This document shows, in pieces, positions 17,698 through 26,163 of a DNA stretch of 64,000 bases (within the stretch, counting starts at the first letter, position 1; each line of letters begins with the position of its first letter). This DNA comes from Algirhabdus cladophorae. GTDB lineage: Bacteria > Pseudomonadota > Alphaproteobacteria > Rhodobacterales > Rhodobacteraceae. The translations under genes and the position numbers were made by a program. A model generated the notes under the pieces. It was not told the DNA's origin, did not search any database, and saw only the letters and a program-made list of their open reading frames with translations. The stretch spans positions 2,542,001-2,606,000 of the forward strand of contig NZ_CP173029.1 of NCBI RefSeq assembly GCF_044772865.1. Reading direction: 5' to 3'.

Positions 17698-18381
17698 CTA
17701 AGCCGCCCGTCGCATCTGGATCTCATCATAGGCTTTGTTGATGACGACCAAACGCTTTTCCGCCAGTTTCACGGCCTCTTCAGGTAGGCCGCGTGCCGTT
17801 AAACTATCAGGATGACTGTCACGCACCAATTGCCGCCAAACAGCCCGAATTTCCGCAATAGCATCCTCGGGATTGACGCCCAGCACATCATAAGGGTCTT
17901 GGTCTGCATCCGGAACAAACCGGGCGCGCAACCGGGCAAAACACCTGTCGGTCAGGCCAAAAATCCGCGCGACTTCTTCTAGGAACGTGTCCTCACCGGG
18001 GTGATATTGGCCGTCGGCCATGGCGATGTGAAACAGACCCTCCAACAGGTCCTCTAGGGCATCGGGCTGATTGCGAAACATCCGTGCGATCCGGGTGGCA
18101 TAAACATCATAGCCCGCAATGTCCTGACGGGCCAGATTGAACAGGCGCGCCGCGTTTTGCTGGTCTTCCTCTGCAATGGTAAAGACTTCGCGAAAGGCCG
18201 TGACCTCGTCTTTGCTGACGTGGCCGTCGGCTTTGGCCATTTTGGCCCCCAATCCAATGACTGCGATGGTAAACGCCACGCTGCGTTCGGGTGGCGTGCG
18301 CAGCCGGTCGAAAACCTCGCTGAGGCTTTCACCTTGGGCAAGGGCGGATACAGCATCCAAAATTCGGGTCCAAATCGACAT
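17698..18381 (-). CDS. DjlA-like co-chaperone with TerB and J domains
   Basis: A 227-residue protein. Residues about 30-140 form a TerB-like helical domain (GLGAKMAKADGHVSKDEV and a second ADGQYHP repeat); the C-terminal 70 residues are a J domain: DPYDVLGVNPEDAIAEIRAV and the essential HPD in DSHPDSLTARG. It should stimulate DnaK ATPase. E. coli DjlA has an N-terminal membrane anchor; none is obvious here, so this form looks soluble. It is co-directional with the EEP-family gene 3 nt downstream. Confidence 0.87.
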   Translation of the reverse strand: MSIWTRILDAVSALAQGESLSEVFDRLRTPPERSVAFTIAVIGLGAKMAKADGHVSKDEVTAFREVFTIAEEDQQNAARLFNLARQDIAGYDVYATRIARMFRNQPDALEDLLEGLFHIAMADGQYHPGEDTFLEEVARIFGLTDRCFARLRARFVPDADQDPYDVLGVNPEDAIAEIRAVWRQLVRDSHPDSLTARGLPEEAVKLAEKRLVVINKAYDEIQMRRAA

Positions 18382-18444
18382 ATCACTATCCTATGGGGTC
18401 GCCCCCCGGTTGTCAGGACCAAAATCAGCAGTTTCGGTGCAAGA

Positions 18445-18933
18445 CTATAGGGTTTTTTGCAGCAGGATCAGGTCCATCCAGCGATCAAACTTACGACCAA
18501 CTTGGGGCAACTGCGCCACTTTTTGAAATCCGATTGCCTCGTGAAAGGCCACGCCTGCAGGGTTTTCACTGCTCACACCAGCAAAAAGCGTGTGCCCCCC
18601 AGACGCCCGGGCATGGCTGATCAAATGCTGCATCAAGGCGCGTCCTGTGCCTTGCCCCTTAGCCTCGGGCGCTAAAATAACCGAGTGTTCCAGCGTATGT
18701 TTATAGCCCGGACCACCGCGGAATTGGAAATAAGTGGCAAAACCAATCAGGGCCCCCTCCTTTTGTGCAACAAAGAACCCGTGACCAGCGGCGGCTTTGG
18801 CTTTGAAATCTGCAGCAAGGCCTTGAGCGGTTTTGAGATCTGTCGTGAAAGTTGCCGCCGTGTTTTCGATCACGGGGTTCCAAATCTGCGCAATCGCTGC
18901 GGCATCGTTTTCATTTGCATCCCGGATCTTCAT
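18445..18933 (-). CDS. GNAT family N-acetyltransferase
   Basis: A 162-residue acetyltransferase. It resembles the phosphinothricin/methionine-sulfone acetyltransferase branch: IRDANENDAAAIAQIWNPVI at the start, PGYKHTLEHSVILAPEAKGQ, then QGTGRALMQHLI as the acetyl-CoA pyrophosphate loop, and AGVSSENPAGVAFHEAIGF. It probably acetylates an amino group on a small molecule. The ATG overlaps the stop of the VOC gene by 4 nt (18930-18933), giving translational coupling. Confidence 0.9.
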   Translation of the reverse strand: MKIRDANENDAAAIAQIWNPVIENTAATFTTDLKTAQGLAADFKAKAAAGHGFFVAQKEGALIGFATYFQFRGGPGYKHTLEHSVILAPEAKGQGTGRALMQHLISHARASGGHTLFAGVSSENPAGVAFHEAIGFQKVAQLPQVGRKFDRWMDLILLQKTL

Positions 18934-19544
18934 TGTAGCGTCCGCAGTCCGTGTGGTGTGTCGATCTGCGCCATAAAGGACAGTTCGACACCAGTTTCAA
19001 TAACCAGCCAGTCCAGGTCCAGATGCGGCACGAAAAATTCTGCGATTTGATCCGCTTGCGGATGTTGGATGACAAAACGGCGCAAACGACAGCCCACATC
19101 GTTCAAGCGCGTGCTGGGGTGCGGGGTGTCCAGCCAGTCGATCACTGCGGGTACCGCCCCGTCATAGGCCGGTTTGCCCGAAGGCGGGTTGGTAAAGCGC
19201 CAACGCAAATCATCGCGGCGCAGATCCAGAACATCCCCCAGTTCAATCGGGCAGGTTTTTTGTACAAGGTCCAGATCATCGGCGGCACAAATCCAATTGG
19301 TGATCCTTGGGGCGCCGCGAAAATTGTCCAGATTAAACCAACGCGGCACATCGGGTGCAGGCGCGGACGGATCAATCGCAATGGCCTCAAGATAAAACGG
19401 CCCCAAGCCCAACAACTGATTGTGCGTGCCAAAATGTGGATGCTTACCGCCCGGTTGCAATGCGACACCCAGCGTTTCCTCGACCCAAGCTATGGCGGAT
19501 CCCAGATCCTCACCAGACACCGCGAAGTGGTCAAATTTGATCAA
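18930..19544 (-). CDS. VOC superfamily (glyoxalase-like domain) protein
   Basis: A 204-residue protein with the glyoxalase-like fold: FDHFAVSGEDLGSAIAWVEE at the N-terminus, then FGTHNQLLGLGPFYLEAIAI. This matches the PF13468-type glyoxalase-like family, whose activities are poorly known. Possible metal ligands are the His of FDHFAV and the Glu of YLEAIAI. It is first of a two-gene unit with the GNAT gene and is divergent from nhaA, across 145 bp that should hold both promoters. Confidence 0.8.
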   Translation of the reverse strand: MIKFDHFAVSGEDLGSAIAWVEETLGVALQPGGKHPHFGTHNQLLGLGPFYLEAIAIDPSAPAPDVPRWFNLDNFRGAPRITNWICAADDLDLVQKTCPIELGDVLDLRRDDLRWRFTNPPSGKPAYDGAVPAVIDWLDTPHPSTRLNDVGCRLRRFVIQHPQADQIAEFFVPHLDLDWLVIETGVELSFMAQIDTPHGLRTLQ

Positions 19545-19689
19545 ATTGGCCTCCTGTTTACCTTAGGTTAGCTATATTCGACTATTTTTGTCGATTTATT
19601 GCCTGTTTTTGCGCCTTAGCCGTTGAAAAAGGCAGTATTCGCACCATTTATCCCGGATAAGTCATAACCCCTTACCCAACGGAGAGACC

Positions 19690-20886
19690 ATGCCCTTCCA
19701 ACGAGCTTTGGACAAGTTTTTCTCAAGCGACGCTGCAGGGGGCATCTTGTTGATGTTTTCTGCCGTTGCAGCAATGCTTGTCGCCAACTCGGCCTTGGCG
19801 CCCTATTACGATGCCGTCCTCAATACAAAACTGTCTGTTACTATCGGTGGCGATGGTTTGTCCAAACCTCTGATCTTGTGGATCAATGATGGGCTGATGG
19901 CGATCTTCTTTTTCCTGATCGGGTTGGAACTCAAACGCGAGGTCCTAGAAGGGAAGCTAAAGAACCCACGCGACATCGTTTTGCCCGGCATGGCGGCTGT
20001 TGGCGGGATGGCTATTCCTGCGCTGGTCTTTGTCTACTTCAACTGGGGTAATGACGCCACGATCCAAGGCTGGGCCATCCCAGCCGCTACAGATATTGCG
20101 TTTGCCTTGGGGATTTTGGCCCTTGTGGGAACCCGCGCCCCGGTATCGTTGAAGGTGTTTTTGCTGACGCTGGCGATTTTGGACGACATGGGTGCGATTG
20201 TTATCATCGCCCTGTTCTACACCGCCGAACTCAAAGCGAACTATCTGCTTTACGCCCTTGTGCCCTTGGCAGGCCTTGCATACTTGAATTATCGCGGCGC
20301 GCACAGGTTGGCCCCGGCGATTTTGCTAACAGTTATTATGTGGGTTTTGGTGCTGAAATCCGGCGTCCATGCAACACTCGCAGGCGTTGTCGCGGCCTTC
20401 TTCATTCCGCTAACAGACAAGTGGGGCAAAAGCCCGTTGCATAGCCTTGAGCATGGCTTGGCTCCCTATGTGCTGTACCTGATCGTGCCAATATTTGCCT
20501 TTGCCAACGCGGGTGTGGTCTTAACAGGTATGTCGGTTGGCGACCTTCTGGCACCCCTTCCATTGGGTATTGCGTTGGGCCTGATCATCGGCAAACAGAT
20601 CGGTGTATTCGGGGTGAGCTTTGCCATGGTCAAGATGGGCATGGCGCGTCTGCCGTATGGGGCCAACTGGCTGCATATTTATGGCATCGCCTGTTTGGCC
20701 GGGATCGGCTTTACAATGTCGCTGTTTATCGGATCGCTCAGCTTTGATGATGCCGCTTTGATGAACCAAGTCCGTATCGGGGTTCTGTCTGGTTCGATCA
20801 TCTCTGGTGTGCTGGGATATTCGGCACTTATGATTGCCAGCAACCGCCAAGGCCAAGAAGACGGACAACCGGCGGCGGCCGAATAG
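19690..20886 (+). CDS. nhaA: Na+/H+ antiporter NhaA
   Basis: Electrogenic inner-membrane antiporter exchanging two H+ for one Na+, expected in a marine bacterium for sodium and pH homeostasis. The 398-residue protein has the full NhaA signature: PAATDIAFALGILAL and the paired aspartates of LAILDDMGAIVIIALFYT (equivalents of E. coli D163/D164), plus LKREVLEGKL in the second loop. The start is preceded by GGAGAG. It is monocistronic, bounded by a hairpin terminator. Confidence 0.97.
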   Translation: MPFQRALDKFFSSDAAGGILLMFSAVAAMLVANSALAPYYDAVLNTKLSVTIGGDGLSKPLILWINDGLMAIFFFLIGLELKREVLEGKLKNPRDIVLPGMAAVGGMAIPALVFVYFNWGNDATIQGWAIPAATDIAFALGILALVGTRAPVSLKVFLLTLAILDDMGAIVIIALFYTAELKANYLLYALVPLAGLAYLNYRGAHRLAPAILLTVIMWVLVLKSGVHATLAGVVAAFFIPLTDKWGKSPLHSLEHGLAPYVLYLIVPIFAFANAGVVLTGMSVGDLLAPLPLGIALGLIIGKQIGVFGVSFAMVKMGMARLPYGANWLHIYGIACLAGIGFTMSLFIGSLSFDDAALMNQVRIGVLSGSIISGVLGYSALMIASNRQGQEDGQPAAAE

Positions 20887-20905
20887 CAATACGAACACTT
20901 AAATG

Positions 20906-20940
20906 AAAAGGGCCCCTATCCTATGATGGGGGCCCTTTTT
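20906..20940. terminator. Bidirectional Rho-independent terminator between nhaA and scpA
   Basis: AAAAGGGCCCC (20906-20916) pairs with GGGGCCCTTTT (20929-20939) across a 12-nt loop, followed by a T on plus and a preceding A run that gives Us on minus. It lies 19 bp after nhaA and 22 bp after the scpA stop on the opposite strand, so it can serve both convergent transcripts. Confidence 0.92.
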
Positions 20941-20961
20941 GAGTATTGATAAAAGTCTATC

Positions 20962-23094
20962 TCAGCTTCGAACGTCTTGAATGATATCCAAGATATCTTT
21001 TGCGGCTTCGGGGATATTGGTCCCTGGCCCGAAGATAGCTTTCACACCAGCATCATAAAGATATTGATAGTCTTGCTGCGGGATCACACCGCCACAGATA
21101 ACAATAATATCCTCGGCCCCGGCAGCCTTGAGGGCCTCGACCAGTTTGGGCGCAAGTGTTTTATGGCCTGCTGCCTGGCTCGAAATCCCAACCACATGCA
21201 CATCGTTGTCCACTGCATCTTGGGCCGCTTCCTCGGGGGTTTGGAACAATGGCCCTACGTCCACATCAAAACCGATATCCGCAAAAGCTGTGGCGATGAC
21301 CTTGGCCCCGCGATCATGGCCGTCCTGCCCCATCTTGACCACCAACATACGCGGTCTGCGGCCCTCAGCCTCGGCGAAAGCTTCGACGGACTTTTGAATG
21401 GCCGCAAAGCCTGCATCGCCTTCATAAGCTGCACCATAAACGCCAGCGAGTGTTTTGACCTCGGCGCGATGACGCCCAAAGCTGTCTTCCATCGCCATGC
21501 TTATCTCGCCGACTGTGGCACGGGCGCGGGCGGCCTCAACGGCCAAGGCCAGTAGATTGCCCTCGCCACTGCTGGCGGCCCCTCTCATAGCGTCCAAAGC
21601 TGTATCAACGGCGGCTTGGTCACGCGTGGATTTGATCTGCTCCAGACGTTTGATTTGCGAGACACGCACCTCTGCATTGTCGATGTCGCGGATGTCCAAC
21701 TCGTCCTCTTTTTCCAACCGGAACTTGTTCACGCCGACGATCACATCATCACCGCGGTCCACGGCTGCTTGTCTGCGCGCAGCGGCTTCCTCGATCCGCA
21801 GCTTTGGCATACCCGATGCAACAGCTTTGGTCATGCCGCCCATCTCATCGACCTCTTCGATCAGTTTCCAGGCCTCGTCGATCAAATCCGATGTCAGCTT
21901 TTCTACGTAATACGAGCCCGCCAATGGATCTACGACATTGGTCACGCCAGTCTCGTTTTGCAAAATCAGCTGGGTGTTGCGGGCAATCCGAGCACTGAAT
22001 TCCGTTGGCAGGGCAATCGCCTCGTCAAAGCTGTTGGTGTGCAGCGATTGCGTCCCGCCCAGCACCGCAGACATCGCCTCATAAGCCGTGCGAACAATGT
22101 TGTTGTAAGGGTCTTGTTCTTGCAGCGACACGCCAGACGTTTGGCAATGGGTCCGCAACATGCTTGAGCCTGCTTTCTTTGGTTCGAACTCTTCCATGAT
22201 TTTGGCCCATAAAAACCGCGCCGCCCGTAGTTTCGCAGCCTCCATAAAGAAGTTCATACCGATGGCGAAAAAGAACGACAGGCGCCCTGCAAAGGCATCA
22301 ACATCCATGCCCTTGGCAATCGCCGTGCGCACATATTCGCGCCCATCCGCAAGGGTGAAGGCTAATTCCTGCACCAAATTCGCACCGGCCTCTTGCATGT
22401 GGTAGCCCGAGATCGAGATTGAGTTGAATTTCGGCATATCCGTAGAAGTATATTCAATAATATCCGCCACGATCCGCATCGAAGGCTCGGGCGGATAAAT
22501 GTAGGTGTTGCGCACCATAAACTCTTTGAGAATGTCGTTTTGAATGGTGCCAGAGAGTACGCTTCGATCATGGCCCTGCTCTTCGCCAGCGACGATAAAA
22601 CTGGCCAAAACCGGGATAACGGCACCGTTCATTGTCATCGAGACACTGATCTGATCCAACGGGATACCATCAAAGAGGATCTTCATATCCTCGACGCTGT
22701 CAATGGCCACACCTGCCTTGCCTACATCGCCTTCGACGCGTTCGTGATCGCTGTCGTAGCCGCGGTGGGTCGCCAGATCAAAGGCGACTGACACACCTTG
22801 TTGACCGGCAGCTAAGCCTTTGCGGTAAAAGGCATTGCTTTCCTCAGCAGTGGAAAAGCCCGCGTATTGTCGGATGGTCCAAGGACGGCCTGTGTACATG
22901 GTGGCCCGTGGACCACGGGTGAAAGGGGCGACGCCTGGCATGCCACCAAGATGGCCCAAATTATCAAGGTCACCGGCATCATAGACCGGTTTGACAGGAA
23001 TACCCTCGGGTGTTTGCCACGTCAGACCCTCAACAGGTTTGCCACGCAGTTCTTTGGCGGCAAGATTATCCCATTGCTCTTTTTTGGTACTCAT
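20962..23094 (-). CDS. scpA: Methylmalonyl-CoA mutase
   Basis: Adenosylcobalamin-dependent isomerase turning (R)-methylmalonyl-CoA into succinyl-CoA, the last step of propionyl-CoA assimilation. The start at MSTKKEQWDNLAAKEL has GAGGAA 6 nt upstream; an ATG two codons earlier (23100) abuts that site. At 710 residues it is a full single-chain mutase: substrate barrel with RPWTIRQYAGFSTAEESNAF, then the C-terminal B12 domain with the cobalt-ligand histidine in KMGQDGHDRGAKVIATAF. It overlaps the upstream 304-residue gene by 29 nt. No methylmalonyl-CoA epimerase is seen in this window. Confidence 0.96.
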   Translation of the reverse strand: MSTKKEQWDNLAAKELRGKPVEGLTWQTPEGIPVKPVYDAGDLDNLGHLGGMPGVAPFTRGPRATMYTGRPWTIRQYAGFSTAEESNAFYRKGLAAGQQGVSVAFDLATHRGYDSDHERVEGDVGKAGVAIDSVEDMKILFDGIPLDQISVSMTMNGAVIPVLASFIVAGEEQGHDRSVLSGTIQNDILKEFMVRNTYIYPPEPSMRIVADIIEYTSTDMPKFNSISISGYHMQEAGANLVQELAFTLADGREYVRTAIAKGMDVDAFAGRLSFFFAIGMNFFMEAAKLRAARFLWAKIMEEFEPKKAGSSMLRTHCQTSGVSLQEQDPYNNIVRTAYEAMSAVLGGTQSLHTNSFDEAIALPTEFSARIARNTQLILQNETGVTNVVDPLAGSYYVEKLTSDLIDEAWKLIEEVDEMGGMTKAVASGMPKLRIEEAAARRQAAVDRGDDVIVGVNKFRLEKEDELDIRDIDNAEVRVSQIKRLEQIKSTRDQAAVDTALDAMRGAASSGEGNLLALAVEAARARATVGEISMAMEDSFGRHRAEVKTLAGVYGAAYEGDAGFAAIQKSVEAFAEAEGRRPRMLVVKMGQDGHDRGAKVIATAFADIGFDVDVGPLFQTPEEAAQDAVDNDVHVVGISSQAAGHKTLAPKLVEALKAAGAEDIIVICGGVIPQQDYQYLYDAGVKAIFGPGTNIPEAAKDILDIIQDVRS

Positions 23095-23980
23095 CGTCAT
23101 TTCCTCTTTCTAAGGTCACCCGACGCGGCCTTATGACCGTCTGATTGCCCGTCACGGTGGTCAGTTTTTGTTCTGTTCGTTGGGGTCTGTGATAGTTTAA
23201 CATTGGGCGGTTTTGCGCCTCAAACCATTCTACATCTTCTCTATATTGGGCCCGCAAAGCGTCCAACTGGTGGGCTTCAAAGGTGTTCCAAACCGGATCG
23301 ACCCGCATTTTTTCGGCCAGTTCAGCGCTATAGCTGTTCAGTTCCACCGGTCTGCCCGCCGCATTGAACAGACAGCCCAAAGCGTCCTGCGGGCGGTTGC
23401 CAAATGCCTCAAAACTGATGATATCCATCCGGGCTTTGGGCGCGGTGTCGATCAGGGCCTCGACCAGGTGCCGCCAGCGGGTCGGCTGGGTCACCAGATA
23501 ATCCAAAACTGCATCATCGGGCTGGGCCACACCATGGGACACTGCCTCGAAAAGCGTGATGGACCAATAAGCATCATAGGCACGTGGGATCAGGCACAGT
23601 TGCAAATCATGATCGGCAAAGGCGGGTAAGACACGATCAAGCCGTTCGGTGGCCTTGCGATATAGTTTGCGCATCCGCAAATTGTCCTGACGGGTACCCA
23701 ACAGATTGACCGCATCAATAATGATCCTATCTGCGCCTGCTTTGACTTCGTCTTCGACATGGATTTTTAGCAGATTAAGCGCCCGTTGCGACAGCGCCTG
23801 ATCAGCACCAGCTATAGAGCCCGGGTCCCGGGCCAGCTTCATCAACATGGCGACACGCGGATCTTGGCGTCCCCAAATGGATACTTTTTCGTGACCAAAT
23901 ATCTGTGGATTTTCCGTGCAAGCAAGTGTCAGCGCCTCGGTGCCCGAATAATGGGCCCCAAGATTGAGGGTAATTTTCAT
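23066..23980 (-). CDS. Uncharacterised protein with a sulfotransferase-like N-terminus
   Basis: The frame stays open far upstream, but the biological start is MKITLNLGAHYSGTEAL at 23980, since the earlier translation is the antisense shadow of DUF4174 and intergenic DNA. This gives 304 residues. LNLGAHYSGTEAL resembles the PAPS-binding loop of sulfotransferase-fold proteins (LHIGxHKTGT type), followed by strand-helix segments such as ADRIIIDAVNLLG and DIISFEAFGNRPQDA. The rest is unfamiliar. The 3' end runs 29-35 nt into scpA, so expression with the mutase is likely. Seen: loop and overlap. Inferred: fold. Function unknown. Confidence 0.7.
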   Translation of the reverse strand: MKITLNLGAHYSGTEALTLACTENPQIFGHEKVSIWGRQDPRVAMLMKLARDPGSIAGADQALSQRALNLLKIHVEDEVKAGADRIIIDAVNLLGTRQDNLRMRKLYRKATERLDRVLPAFADHDLQLCLIPRAYDAYWSITLFEAVSHGVAQPDDAVLDYLVTQPTRWRHLVEALIDTAPKARMDIISFEAFGNRPQDALGCLFNAAGRPVELNSYSAELAEKMRVDPVWNTFEAHQLDALRAQYREDVEWFEAQNRPMLNYHRPQRTEQKLTTVTGNQTVIRPRRVTLERGNDDEYQKRAMG

Positions 23981-24158
23981 AAGTCCGTCCCGACCGGTTG
24001 TCTTGGTTGTGACGCCAAGAAGTGCACCCCGCACCATGAATGACCCTACACCAAGACTGTTAACGATTTCGTTAACACCTACCCTCGCAAAATAAGTTGA
24101 ATGCAAGCTATTCGTATTCGCAAACGCACGCCCTATATCTGTTTTAGAAGGAGATCTC

Positions 24159-24632
24159 ATGAACAAATTCACGGCAACATTGGCAGGCGCATTGGTGGCT
24201 TGGCCGGTTTGGGCTACAGGGCTGGACGATCCACTGGAGGCCTGGCGCGCTATGCCAACACAGGTATTTAGCAGCGAAGAAATTGGCGCGCTGGATCCCT
24301 TTTTATGGGTGGCACGCCCTATTGTTGTCTTTGCAGATTCCGAGAATGATCCACGGTTCCAGACCCAGATGGAACTGTTGTTGGCCCGTTTGCCAGCCCT
24401 TGAAGAACGCGATGTGGTTCTGGTGACAGACACCGATCCTGCGGCCGGGAGCGCACTGCGTCTTAGCTTGCGTCCGCGGGGGTTTATGGTGGCTTTAATC
24501 GGTAAAGATGGCGGCGTGAAACTGCGCAAACCCTTCCCATGGGATGTGCGTGAGTTCAGCAGATCCATCGACAAAATGCCCATGCGCCAGCAAGAGATCC
24601 GCGATGAAAAGCAAGGTGTGATCGCTGAATAG
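24159..24632 (+). CDS. DUF4174 domain secreted protein
   Basis: A 157-residue protein with AAGGAG 8-nt upstream of the ATG and a signal peptide (MNKFTATLAGALVAWPVWA). The DUF4174 domain spans about residues 45-145: RPIVVFADSENDPRFQTQME, VVLVTDTDPAAGS and the highly typical RPRGFMVALIGKDGGVKLRK. The domain has a thioredoxin-like pattern but no CxxC. It is probably periplasmic; function unknown. It faces the membrane-protein gene with one nucleotide between the stops, and is divergent from the scpA pair. Confidence 0.87.
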   Translation: MNKFTATLAGALVAWPVWATGLDDPLEAWRAMPTQVFSSEEIGALDPFLWVARPIVVFADSENDPRFQTQMELLLARLPALEERDVVLVTDTDPAAGSALRLSLRPRGFMVALIGKDGGVKLRKPFPWDVREFSRSIDKMPMRQQEIRDEKQGVIAE

Positions 24633-24633
24633 C

Positions 24634-26160
24634 TCACCCTTGCTTGTCCTTTTCGAACACCCATTCCGCCCCAACTGGCAAGGTCACAGCCCATTCCGCC
24701 AGTGCCTCGTTCAACTGTGCTACGTATTTGGGATCTGAGGCATAGAAATGGACCACGGGGCTGCCAATGAAGGCTGCATATTCCTTGAGAACCAGCCCGC
24801 CTAAGGGCACCCAATCGTCGCTAAGCCCCTCGTCAATCCAGTGGTTATAGACCATGATCAACGGCACATCCTCGGCCTTGGTCAAAATCCCTGCCCATCC
24901 GTCAACCGGATCGAAAATGCGGGCAGCGCGGGCTTCGTTGTTGGCCAGCCCCCAAAGGTCCAAAACGTAATTGGGATTGCTCCACGCGACCCAGCCCAAA
25001 TCGTTAACAGCGACTTTGGTTTTGGCAAAATCCTGAGCAAAACGCGCCATTTGATGCTGTTGAAGGTAAATGGTGCGCGGGCCCGAGGTGTTCTCCCACA
25101 GCAGTTCTTGGACATAAAACGCGCCGCTTCCCAGCACCCAAACAAGGGTCACACCGGCGGCTTTGGCTTTGTTCCATTTAGCCAGTGCCAGCATCAAGGC
25201 GCCGGTCAAGGTCGCATAGATATAGATCTCGTACCGGTGCATCCAGCCGATCCGGCCCAGTGCCAAATGCGCCAGCGTAGCAAGCCCGACCCCAAGCAAA
25301 AGTAGGCTATAGGGTTTGATCGCAGACCACTTGGCAATCCGCGTGCTGATGAACAGGCCAAAGGTCCCGATCAGCAGGCTGACCCCGCCCCAATATTGCA
25401 AATTGGTGAGGATCGCAGACAGGGTTTTGATCAACCGGCTGTCCTCGACAAATTCGTTTGTTTCCAGTTTTGCTTGGATCGAGTTTGGAAACGGATCCAA
25501 GCCCAACGTCGTCAGGTACCAGCCAAATCCAACCAACGGTACGACAGCCAGAACCAACAGACCCGTTGCCACAACAAGGCGGCCAGAAACAGCGACAAGC
25601 CCTACACCAACAAGGGCCAAAGCAAGCCCTTCAAACCGTAAAATCGGACACAAGATAATGCCCAGAACCAAGATCCAGCTGACGCGTTTATCTTCAATCA
25701 GGATCACCCCGCCCAGCAAAACGGCAAGGGATGCGGCCAGATGCAAGGCATGTTCCATCCCGACAAAAGCCACACCCGCAAAATTCATAAAGAGCGGCGC
25801 CAAAATAGCCAGGGCAACGGCCCAACGCCCCTCAAGGCCCGCGCGCAGCATCAGGTGCCCCCAGATCCACGCCGCAGCAACCAACCCCACGGTGTTCCAC
25901 AAAAGGGGCAGCAATCTTTGGATTTCTGTGCCCGGCTCTATCAATAATAATAAAGGGTAAAGCGGCGAAGACGCAGCAGAGGCATATTCACCCGGGTTAA
26001 CGCCGTAGCCGCCCGCCCAGATCTGTTCAGCCATTGCCAAATGGATATAGACGTCGTCCAGCGGGTATTCAAAATACCCACGGGTCAAGGCAATTGCGAT
26101 GGCTTGGATCAAGCCAAACCACCCCAAAGCGGATAGAATTGTTAACGCAGGCAGACGCAT
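24634..26160 (-). CDS. Polytopic membrane protein, GT-C glycosyltransferase-like
   Basis: A 508-residue inner-membrane protein with 10 or more hydrophobic helices. Near the N-terminus, in the first loop, lies YPLDDVYIHLAMAEQIWAGG. A DD motif followed by H and AxxxxxG is typical of GT-C glycosyltransferases (PMT/ArnT/GT39-like), which use polyprenyl-phosphate sugars. The C-terminal soluble portion carries VAVNDLGWVAWSNPNYVLDL, also common in such proteins. It starts 3 nt after pccA stops, so it is part of the propionyl-CoA transcript although a biochemical link is not obvious. Confidence 0.7.
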   Translation of the reverse strand: MRLPALTILSALGWFGLIQAIAIALTRGYFEYPLDDVYIHLAMAEQIWAGGYGVNPGEYASAASSPLYPLLLLIEPGTEIQRLLPLLWNTVGLVAAAWIWGHLMLRAGLEGRWAVALAILAPLFMNFAGVAFVGMEHALHLAASLAVLLGGVILIEDKRVSWILVLGIILCPILRFEGLALALVGVGLVAVSGRLVVATGLLVLAVVPLVGFGWYLTTLGLDPFPNSIQAKLETNEFVEDSRLIKTLSAILTNLQYWGGVSLLIGTFGLFISTRIAKWSAIKPYSLLLLGVGLATLAHLALGRIGWMHRYEIYIYATLTGALMLALAKWNKAKAAGVTLVWVLGSGAFYVQELLWENTSGPRTIYLQQHQMARFAQDFAKTKVAVNDLGWVAWSNPNYVLDLWGLANNEARAARIFDPVDGWAGILTKAEDVPLIMVYNHWIDEGLSDDWVPLGGLVLKEYAAFIGSPVVHFYASDPKYVAQLNEALAEWAVTLPVGAEWVFEKDKQG

Positions 26161-26163
26161 TTT

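Noticed and set aside
23981..24814. Open frame upstream of the 304-residue gene, making a 582-residue protein
   Set aside because: The extra 278 residues are Ser/Arg-rich, lack domain features, and lie antisense to the DUF4174 gene and its promoter. The MKITLNLGAHYSG start matches a real fold start.
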